The translations under genes were made by a program, and so were the position numbers. A stretch of DNA of 16,532 bases from DYFX01 sp964400625. Lineage in GTDB: Bacteria > Patescibacteriota > Patescibacteriia > SG8-24 > DYFX01. Location of the stretch: NCBI GenBank assembly GCA_964400625.1, contig CAYNUS010000014.1, forward strand, positions 1-16,532, given 5' to 3'. Positions 6,315 to 12,206 of this stretch are shown piece by piece (position 1 is the stretch's first letter; every line of letters begins with the position of its first letter). The notes under the pieces were generated by a model. That model did not search any database. It was given only the letters and a program-made list of their open reading frames with translations, and had not been told where the DNA came from.

Positions 6315-6322
6315 GATGGCAT

Positions 6323-8137
6323 ATGAAATTCCCCCGCCTTCGCGTCAGCGAGATCTTCCTGGTCGTCGCGCTCTTGCTCACGCTGGTCGGCGGGACGGCC
6401 GTGTCGCTGTGGCACGGACGTGAGACGTATCGTCGCGAGGAGGCCTCGGTCCTGCGGCGCGACGCGCAGTACGCGCACACGCTCTCGCGCAGCGTCTCGA
6501 TCTTCCTGAGCGGCGCGGTGGCGGGCGTCTCGACCCTGGCGGCCGAGGCGGGAGCGCGGCCGGAACTGACGCCGGAGCACCTCGACGCGCTCGTGGAGCG
6601 TTTCGCGAAGGAGATCGACCTCATCTTCATCAGCATGTACGTCATCGGGCCTGACGGCGTGGAGATTTCCGATTACTTCCCGTCGGGCGAGACGCCGGAG
6701 GAGCGCGTCGCCGGCGTCGGCGTCGACTTGAGCGATCGTCCCTATTTCAAGGAGGCGATGGAGACGCGCGCGCCGGTCGTTTCGGAGGCGGTCATCGGCC
6801 GTTCGACGCGGCGCCCCGTGGTGGTCGTGGCCGTGCCGATCCTGGCCGAGGACGGTTCGGTCCGAGGCGTGGCCGCCGGCTCGCTCGACCTCCGCGCCCT
6901 GCTCCAGCTCGGGCGGCGCGCCATCGAGGAAGACGCCTCGACGCCCGTCATCCTCGACGCTGCGGGCCGCGTCGTCGTGCACCGGGACGAGGCGCTGGTG
7001 GGCGCGCTCGCGGACTTCGGCGCGCTTCCGCCGGCCCGGGCCGCGTTCGCCGGCGGCGAGGGGACGCTGAAGTCCTATCAGGAGCCCGACGGCGCGACCT
7101 ACAGCGCCGCCTACGCCCCCGTACCGGGCTTCGGCTGGGCCGTCTGGGTCGCGCACGGCACCGACCGCCTCGCCGCGCTCGGACGGCAGGCGTTCGTCGA
7201 GGCGATGGTCACGCTCCTCCTCATGCTCCTCGCCGCCGCCGCGGCCTTCACCGTGGTCTCGCGCTCGCTCCTGCGTCCGTTGAAACAGATGTCGGCGCAG
7301 ACGGAACGCATCGCCGCCGGCGATCTCCGCGCGCAGGTCGAGCTGAAAGGCTCGATCGCCTCGGTGGAGGTCATGGCGCTGACGGAGAAGTTCAACGGCA
7401 TGGTCGTGGCCCTGCGGAACTCCATCGAGATGCAGAAGCAGATGCTCTCGACCAAGACGCAGTTCCTCGACGTCGTCGCGCACGTCTTCCGCACGCCCAT
7501 CACCATCCTCAAATGGTGGGCGGAGAGCTGGATGGAGCGGCGCGACGAGCTCGCCGAGGAGCAGAAGCGCGGCCTGTACGATTCCTTCGACGCGATCCAG
7601 CGCCTCACGATCGGCTTCGACAACGTCCTGCTCGCGCAGGAGATCAGCCAGAACGTGCAGAAGGCCGACTTCAAGCCCGTGAAGATCGACGGCCTGATCG
7701 ATGCGGCCATCGCGCGCCTCAAGCCGCTGGCCGAGATCGCGGGTGTCGCCATCCGGCGGACCGGCAGCTGCAGGTCGCCGATCCTCGGGGATGAACGCAT
7801 GCTCGGGAAGGCGATCGAAGTCGTCGTGGCCAACGGCATCTTCTACAACAACCGCGGAGGCACCCTGCATGTCGGCGTCGCCGAGCAAGGCGGCCGCGTC
7901 TCGCTGTTCTTCGAGGACACGGGCATCGGCATCCTCAAGACCGAGCTCGCGAACCTCTTCCAGCCGTTTTTCCGCGGGGAGCTCGCGCGCAAGAAGTCCA
8001 CGGACGGGTCGGGCCTCGGCCTCTTCATCGCCAAATCGTACGTCGACATGCACGGCGGCAGCATCGAGATCGCCTCGGACGCCGGCGCCGGGACGAGGGT
8101 CATCATCGACCTGCCGCGCGGGACATCGGCTTCTTGA
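6323..8137 (+). CDS. Membrane sensor histidine kinase, Cache-HAMP type, with atypical H-box
   Basis: 604 residues. TM1 (about 12-30) and TM2 (about 290-314) flank an extracellular sensor of about 250 residues. The blocks VDLSDRPYFKEAMETRAPVVS (in 134-154), PVVVVAVPIL and GFGWAVWVAHG identify a double-Cache (dCache) domain that binds small ligands. HAMP follows (315-366), then a dimerisation helix pair (377-440) with H387 in AHVFRTPIT, and an ATPase domain (about 485-598) with the N box around N504, EDTGIGI (531-537), LFQPFFRG and GSGLGLFIAK (562-571). The residue after H387 is Val where kinases normally have Glu, Asp or Gln, so phosphotransfer may be weakened; the ATP site looks intact. No response regulator is nearby. 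It converges with a second Cache kinase and shares its terminator. Ligand and partner are unknown. Confidence 0.92.
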   Translation: MKFPRLRVSEIFLVVALLLTLVGGTAVSLWHGRETYRREEASVLRRDAQYAHTLSRSVSIFLSGAVAGVSTLAAEAGARPELTPEHLDALVERFAKEIDLIFISMYVIGPDGVEISDYFPSGETPEERVAGVGVDLSDRPYFKEAMETRAPVVSEAVIGRSTRRPVVVVAVPILAEDGSVRGVAAGSLDLRALLQLGRRAIEEDASTPVILDAAGRVVVHRDEALVGALADFGALPPARAAFAGGEGTLKSYQEPDGATYSAAYAPVPGFGWAVWVAHGTDRLAALGRQAFVEAMVTLLLMLLAAAAAFTVVSRSLLRPLKQMSAQTERIAAGDLRAQVELKGSIASVEVMALTEKFNGMVVALRNSIEMQKQMLSTKTQFLDVVAHVFRTPITILKWWAESWMERRDELAEEQKRGLYDSFDAIQRLTIGFDNVLLAQEISQNVQKADFKPVKIDGLIDAAIARLKPLAEIAGVAIRRTGSCRSPILGDERMLGKAIEVVVANGIFYNNRGGTLHVGVAEQGGRVSLFFEDTGIGILKTELANLFQPFFRGELARKKSTDGSGLGLFIAKSYVDMHGGSIEIASDAGAGTRVIIDLPRGTSAS

Positions 8138-8142
8138 GACCG

Positions 8143-8168
8143 AAAAAAGCCCCTGACGGGGCTTTTTT
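8143..8168. terminator. Bidirectional terminator between convergent kinases
   Basis: AAAAAAGCCCC (8143-8153), loop TGAC, GGGGCTTTTTT (8158-8168): a symmetrical GC stem with six A on one side and six T on the other, so it can terminate both kinase transcripts. It starts six bases after one stop codon and ends two bases from the other. Confidence 0.95.
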
Positions 8169-8169
8169 C

Positions 8170-10212
8170 TCATTCCCGCATGCCGCGCACGCGGGGGACG
8201 GAGATGGTGAACGTCGTGCCGAAGCCGAGCCGCGAGTCGAACCAGATCTTGCCGCCGAGGAGCTGGACGTAGGACTTGGCGATGAAGAGGCCGAGCCCGG
8301 CGCCGTGCGCGTCCTGCGGGATGTTCTGGCCGCGGAAGAACTTGGTGAAGACGAGAGGCTTCTGCTCGTCGGAGATGCCGATGCCGCGGTCCATCACCTG
8401 GAAGACGAGGTCGAGGCCCTCCTGCTGCACGATGATCTCGACGGGGCTGCCGGAACCGTACAGCACGGCGTTGTCCGCGAGTTCGCGCAGGGCGGCGCGC
8501 AGGAGCTTGGGATCGGTGTCGATCTTGAGGTCGGCGCGGGCGGGCTTCGCCAGGACGTGCGCCTTCCGGCGATCGGCCTCCGGGCGCAGCGCGTCGACGA
8601 CCTCCTTGAGGATCGCGGAGACCGAGACCTCCTGGTACGCCGGCACGAGCTGGCGCTGATCGATCTGCGAGACGTCGATGAGGCGGTTCGAGAGCTTCTG
8701 GACGTCGCTGATGGCGTGGTAGGCGACTTGGAGCTTCCCGTGCGCGACGGGGTCCTTCACCTCGTCCATGGCGAGCTCGAGGTCCCACATCGCCTTGTTG
8801 ACCGGCGTGCGCAGCTGGTGCGAGGCGTAGGCGAAGTCGGTGCGGAGCATGGCGGCGTCCTTCTCGCGCGTCGCGTCGCGGAAGATGATGATGACGCCGT
8901 CGACCGTGCCGTCCTCGTCGAACAAGGGAGCGGCGCTGTCGCTGATGGGGATCTCGCGGCCGTCGCGCGCGACGAGGATCGTGCTGTTGGTCATCGGACG
9001 GATCTCGCCGAAGAGCATCGCTTCCTCGATGAACGCCAGGTTCTCCTTGCGGTCGCGTTCGCGGATGAAGCGCACGTGGTCGCGGAACGGCTTGCCGAGC
9101 GTCTCCTGCTCCGTCCAGCCGGTCAGGCGCGTGGCGGCGCGGTTCCAGAGGATGATCTTCCAGGCGCGATCGACCGCGATGACGCCGTCGCCGATGCTCT
9201 CGAGAAAGGCGCGTTCCTTCTGCCGCATGGCGTGGAGCGCGCGGATGAGGCGCCAGAGGACGAGGGCGAAGACGATCTCGAGCCCGAGGATGATGCCGCA
9301 GAGCGCGAGGAAGCTCCGCAGTTCGCGGTCGCGGTGCGCGAAGGCCGTCGCCGTGGATTCATACGCCACCGACACGAAGCCGTAGATGGGGGAGCGCCAC
9401 GTCGCGGTCAGGCGGTCCTCGTTCTCGACGGGATTGCGGGACACGTCCACGCCGGTCGTGCCGGAGATGGCGTCACTCACGCTCGGCACCTCCGAGAAAT
9501 CGACGAGGCGGTCGATGGCGCCGAATCCCGGATGGGCCATCACCGTGCCGTCGCGGTCCGTCATGTAGACGGATCCCTCGTCGCCCGCCTCGATGGCGTC
9601 GATCCAGGAGAACAGCGTGTCGAGGCGGAGTTGGAGCACCAGGATGCCGGCGACCGCGGCCGTCTCGGGCGCGCGGATCGGGATGGCGACGGCGATGACG
9701 TTGATCCGCGGTTCGGCGGCGCGCTGGTAGACGCCGGAGACGTATGGCGACCACTCCGCGGTCACGCCGCGGTACCAGTCGCGGTCGGAAAAGTTCCTGC
9801 CGACGACGTCCGGAAGATGCGGCCGGTCGGCCGTCAGCGTCCCGTCGACGTCCGTCAGGAAGACGCGTTCGATGTAGGGGAAATCGGAAGGGACGCGCTC
9901 CAGGATCCGCACGGCTTCCTCCCAGCGGCCCGCCGCGACGTGCTCGCTGAACGCCACGCGCGACGCGAGCGACCGGCCGAGCTCGACCGTGCCGTCGAGC
10001 CGGCTTTGGACCGACCTGCCGGCGAGTTCCGCGATGACCGCGCGCCGCTCCAGCGCGCGTTCCGTCATGCGTCCGTACAGGCGCTGCCCCCCGAAGGCCA
10101 TGACGATCATCGAGGGCAGCAGGACGGCGGCGAAAACGAGCGTCCTGAACACCCGGTGTTTCCGGCCGCTGCCGAAGGCCTTTTCGATGACGGTCCTCGA
10201 AGGCGATCTCAT
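8170..10212 (-). CDS. Membrane sensor histidine kinase, Cache-PAS type
   Basis: 680 residues. TM1 (about 22-41) and TM2 (about 300-322) enclose an extracellular double-Cache sensor (45-290), recognisable from VGRNFSDRDWYRGV (137-150), NVIAVAIPIR (171-180), GSVYMTDRDGTVMAHP and SPIYGFVSVAY. A PAS domain follows at about 333-450 (FLESIGDGVIAVDRAWKI ... GVIIIFRDAT). Then comes HisKA with the phospho-acceptor H465 in ASHQLRTPV, and an ATPase domain (560-675) with N581, DRGIGI (608-613), KFFRG and GAGLGLFIAKSY (637-648). Unlike the convergent kinase there is no evident HAMP domain. HQLRTP in place of HELRTP is a variant I associate with Patescibacteria kinases, and Gln may still support transfer. 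No regulator gene is adjacent. ATG 10212 sits 6 nt after a TATACT box, suggesting a leaderless mRNA. Confidence 0.93.
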   Translation of the reverse strand: MRSPSRTVIEKAFGSGRKHRVFRTLVFAAVLLPSMIVMAFGGQRLYGRMTERALERRAVIAELAGRSVQSRLDGTVELGRSLASRVAFSEHVAAGRWEEAVRILERVPSDFPYIERVFLTDVDGTLTADRPHLPDVVGRNFSDRDWYRGVTAEWSPYVSGVYQRAAEPRINVIAVAIPIRAPETAAVAGILVLQLRLDTLFSWIDAIEAGDEGSVYMTDRDGTVMAHPGFGAIDRLVDFSEVPSVSDAISGTTGVDVSRNPVENEDRLTATWRSPIYGFVSVAYESTATAFAHRDRELRSFLALCGIILGLEIVFALVLWRLIRALHAMRQKERAFLESIGDGVIAVDRAWKIILWNRAATRLTGWTEQETLGKPFRDHVRFIRERDRKENLAFIEEAMLFGEIRPMTNSTILVARDGREIPISDSAAPLFDEDGTVDGVIIIFRDATREKDAAMLRTDFAYASHQLRTPVNKAMWDLELAMDEVKDPVAHGKLQVAYHAISDVQKLSNRLIDVSQIDQRQLVPAYQEVSVSAILKEVVDALRPEADRRKAHVLAKPARADLKIDTDPKLLRAALRELADNAVLYGSGSPVEIIVQQEGLDLVFQVMDRGIGISDEQKPLVFTKFFRGQNIPQDAHGAGLGLFIAKSYVQLLGGKIWFDSRLGFGTTFTISVPRVRGMRE

Positions 10213-10218
10213 GTCCGC

Positions 10219-10224
10219 AGTATA
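10219..10224 (-). promoter_or_regulatory. -10 box for the second histidine kinase
   Basis: Minus-strand TATACT (10224-10219) ends 6 nt before ATG 10212. It lies directly downstream of the terminator of the preceding gene; the -35 position falls within that hairpin and matches poorly. Confidence 0.55.
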
Positions 10225-10230
10225 GCAAAG

Positions 10231-10254
10231 AAAAAGGACCCGTTCACCGGGTCC
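10231..10254 (-). terminator. Terminator of the DUF5715 gene, stop codon in its loop
   Basis: On the minus strand GGACCCG (10254-10248) pairs with CGGGTCC (10242-10236), followed by TTTTT. The TGA stop of the gene (10246-10244) sits in the 5-nt loop, so the last codons form the 5' arm of the stem. Confidence 0.92.
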
Positions 10255-10966
10255 GAGCGCGTTTCCGTTTCTTGGCCTTCCGCGGCTTCTTGGCGGGCTT
10301 CGGCTTCTTCACCTTCTTCGCCGGGGCGCCATAGGCCTTCCGGACGAAGACATGGAAGGCGCCGCGCTCCTCGATGGCGGCGACGAGGCCTTGTTTCTGG
10401 AGCCGGACGAGACGTTTCCGCATCCAGGCCAGCGTCTTGGCGGACATGCCTTCCTTGGAGATGTCGACCGTCGCGCCCGTCAGATGGAGGGATTGCTCCC
10501 ACCACGAGCCGCCGCAGATGGCGGCGCGGTTGCGCGAACGGCAGATCCTTCCTTGATAGACGTCGGTTCGGACGAGCGAGGTGACCTTGAACCGGTGGCC
10601 GAAGGCGTCGTGTCCGGCCTTGAGCTCCGCGTCCAGGAACCGCTTGGTCCAGGGCCGCGCGTGGCGGTACAGATCCTCGTGGCCGGGGTCGTGGCCGCCG
10701 ATCGCGTCGAGATAGTAGGAGGTCGTGTCCGTGATGGGCACGAGGTGTCCTTGGGCGATGAAGCGCTTCAGGTCGTCGCGGTCGTCGAGGCGCGTGAGGT
10801 TCTCGGCGTTCGCGGCGCGGTTGTGGCGCTTCTGGGCGGCTTCTCCTCCCCGGAGTTCGGCGGGCACCGACGAGCCTTTCCGGCGCTTGCGGCGGCCGGC
10901 ATCGGCGTCCGCGGCGAACGAGGTGAGCGTGACGATGAGGGCGAGGACGTAGGCGACGAGCTTCAT
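10244..10966 (-). CDS. Secreted DUF5715 / peptidase-M15-like protein
   Basis: 240 residues. Residues 1-23 are a signal peptide (MKLVAYVLALIVTLTSFA, cut near ADA). The body matches what I recall of DUF5715: LVPITDTTSYYLDAI, HARPWTKRFLDAEL (102-115), FKVTSLVRTDVYQ (126-138), SLHLTGATVDIS (159-170) and an end strand AFHVFV. Residues H161, D168, E200 and H205 stand where the zinc ligands and catalytic Glu of M15-type D-Ala-D-Ala carboxypeptidases lie, so a wall-peptide hydrolase role is plausible but unproven. The tail 214-240 is a dense Lys/Arg/Pro stretch that could bind nucleic acid or anionic wall polymers. ATG 10966 is preferred over upstream ATGs because it follows a GGAGG site by 6 nt and begins the signal peptide. 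It is divergent from the LysM gene. Confidence 0.85.
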   Translation of the reverse strand: MKLVAYVLALIVTLTSFAADADAGRRKRRKGSSVPAELRGGEAAQKRHNRAANAENLTRLDDRDDLKRFIAQGHLVPITDTTSYYLDAIGGHDPGHEDLYRHARPWTKRFLDAELKAGHDAFGHRFKVTSLVRTDVYQGRICRSRNRAAICGGSWWEQSLHLTGATVDISKEGMSAKTLAWMRKRLVRLQKQGLVAAIEERGAFHVFVRKAYGAPAKKVKKPKPAKKPRKAKKRKRARTR

Positions 10967-10972
10967 GGGCAT

Positions 10973-10977
10973 CCTCC
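10973..10977 (-). promoter_or_regulatory. Strong Shine-Dalgarno site of the DUF5715 gene
   Basis: GGAGG (10977-10973, minus) lies 6 nt before ATG 10966 and decides this start over in-frame ATGs at 10972 and 10990. It is the clearest ribosome site in the window. A -10-like TATACG (11002-10997) is in a suitable place upstream for its promoter. Confidence 0.75.
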
Positions 10978-11041
10978 GTGCTGGTCCCACGACGCACGTA
11001 TACCACGAGCCCCCGCCATTCCGCCACCCCCGGAAATGCGG

Positions 11042-11047
11042 TACACT
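11042..11047 (+). promoter_or_regulatory. -10 box for leaderless LysM mRNA
   Basis: TACACT ends 8 nt before ATG 11056, with no Shine-Dalgarno site between them. No strong -35 is seen. The 89-bp gap 10967-11055 holds the promoters of both divergent genes. Confidence 0.5.
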
Positions 11048-11055
11048 TCCGCCAT

Positions 11056-11727
11056 ATGCGCCCCCTCCGCGTCATCGCCGCCCTCGCCCTCGCCCTCGGC
11101 TTCGCGCCCGCGCTGTTCGCGCAGGCCCCGACGCCGCTCTCGGTCGCGGCCGTCCGGCACTACGGCGACGGCATCGACCGCGTCTTCGAGTTCGACGTGG
11201 CCAACGGCGGCGCCACGCAGGTGACGACGCGCGGACGCCTCGTGGTCATCAACGTCTATGACGCCTCCTTGCCCGAGACCCTGCCGGTCCGCGACGTCGT
11301 CGTGCCGGCCGGCGGCCAGGCGAAGGCCAGCGTGCGCTGGGAAGACGCGCCGCTCCTCGGACAGGTGCGCGTCCTCCTCGTGCTGAACGACGGCCAGCAT
11401 GCCTCGCTGGTCGAGAGCTACACGTTCTGGATCGTCCCGTACGCGCAGGCGGCGGTCTTCGTCGGCGTCGCCGCCCTCGCGGCCGCCCTCGTCCTCGGCC
11501 TGATGCGCCTGCCGAAGTACCTGAAGACGCGCATCCCCTCGAACATGCTGCCCTATGTGGTCGAGTTCGACGACACGGTCGTCTCGCTCGCCGCCCGTTT
11601 CGACGTGAGCTGGCAGGACATCGTTCGCGCCAACCGCCTGAAGCCCCCGTACGACCTGAAGCAGGGGAGCCGCATCCTCATCCCGAAACACGCGCTCCGC
11701 CGCCCCGACCTCTCGGCGCGGCCTTGA
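11056..11727 (+). CDS. Membrane-anchored LysM-domain protein
   Basis: 223 residues. Residues 1-23 are a signal peptide (MRPLRVIAALALALG, cut near FAQA). Residues about 24-124 are a beta-rich extracytoplasmic domain (FEFDVANGGATQVTTRGRLV, then VPAGGQAKASVRW), reminiscent of Ig-like or DUF11-type folds but not assignable. A transmembrane helix spans 126-150, followed by basic RLPKYLKTR. A LysM domain, normally peptidoglycan-binding, covers 166-211: YVVEFDDTVVSLAARFDVSWQDIVRANRL (in 167-195) and LKQGSRILIP. By the positive-inside rule the LysM would face the cytoplasm, which is unexpected. ATG 11056 is chosen because the signal peptide begins there; an in-frame extension back to 10978 would run across the promoter. 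It may cooperate with the divergent DUF5715 wall protein. Confidence 0.85.
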   Translation: MRPLRVIAALALALGFAPALFAQAPTPLSVAAVRHYGDGIDRVFEFDVANGGATQVTTRGRLVVINVYDASLPETLPVRDVVVPAGGQAKASVRWEDAPLLGQVRVLLVLNDGQHASLVESYTFWIVPYAQAAVFVGVAALAAALVLGLMRLPKYLKTRIPSNMLPYVVEFDDTVVSLAARFDVSWQDIVRANRLKPPYDLKQGSRILIPKHALRRPDLSARP

Positions 11728-11752
11728 CGCCGCCGCCCGGCGGGCCTAAGAT
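11724..11752 (+). promoter_or_regulatory. Promoter of the marR-efflux operon
   Basis: TTGACG (11724-11729), exactly 17 bp, TAAGAT (11747-11752): a good sigma70 match with initiation near 11759. The -35 overlaps the stop codon of the LysM gene. The -10 overlaps the first two bases of the MarR palindrome. Confidence 0.82.
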
Positions 11753-11771
11753 AGTTAGGACATCTAACTAT
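11751..11771. promoter_or_regulatory. MarR-family operator palindrome
   Basis: ATAGTTAG (11751-11758) and CTAACTAT (11764-11771) are perfect 8-bp inverted arms with a 5-nt centre. Length and AT-rich TTAG/CTAA core are typical of MarR/SlyA dimer sites. It covers the end of the -10 and the predicted start point, so binding would block transcription of the marR operon directly downstream. Confidence 0.85.
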
Positions 11772-11786
11772 TCAGGCATCGAAACC

Positions 11787-12206
11787 ATGCGGACGCCTTC
11801 CCGCCCCGAACGCCTGACGGCCGCGTTCTTCGCCCTCAAGCGCGCGACGCACGACCGCCTCAAGCGCTCCGGCGCCGCCGACCCTGCCTCGATGACGCGC
11901 CTCGCCGTCCTCGGCCTCGTGCGCGAGCGCGGCGAAGCCACCATGAAGGACGTCGCGTCCTTCCTCTGCATCGCGCCGCCGTCGGCCACCGCGCTCGTCG
12001 ACGGCATCGCCGCGGCCGGATTCCTGGTCCGCCGGCAGGGCGTCAAGGATCGTCGCAGCGTGCGCCTGCGCCTCACGCCGAAAGGGGAGCGCGCGCTGGC
12101 CGCCGGCATGCGCCGGGTCGACGCCGCCATGAAACGCCTCTTCGCCCGGCTCGACGCCGCGGAACAGGATCGCCTCATCGACTTACTTGAAAAGCTCCTC
12201 GTATGA
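11787..12206 (+). CDS. MarR-family transcriptional repressor
   Basis: 139 residues, normal MarR size. The winged helix-turn-helix spans about 35-100: MTRLAVLGLVRERGEATMKD leads into the recognition helix APPSATALVDGIAAAGFLVR (63-82), followed by the conserved wing VKDRRSVRLRLTPKG (86-100). The flanking helices 8-28 and 103-137 form the dimer interface. MarR proteins usually release DNA on binding a toxic small molecule, or by cysteine oxidation or metal; the single Cys61 just before the recognition helix could serve as a redox or metal sensor, which is speculative. I chose ATG 11787 because the in-frame upstream start at 11724 would place the promoter and operator inside the gene. It overlaps the adaptor gene by 4 nt. 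It very likely represses its own operon through the palindrome at 11751-11771. Confidence 0.93.
   Translation: MRTPSRPERLTAAFFALKRATHDRLKRSGAADPASMTRLAVLGLVRERGEATMKDVASFLCIAPPSATALVDGIAAAGFLVRRQGVKDRRSVRLRLTPKGERALAAGMRRVDAAMKRLFARLDAAEQDRLIDLLEKLLV

Noticed and set aside
8134..10584. Plus-strand open frame of about 800 codons opposite the second kinase
   Set aside because: The minus strand encodes a complete Cache-PAS-HisKA-ATPase protein; the plus frame is an Asp/Val/Glu/Arg-rich mirror without domains.
11730..11746. GC-rich palindrome after the LysM gene as a terminator
   Set aside because: Its arms leave no room for a loop and no T run follows; it forms the spacer of the marR promoter instead.
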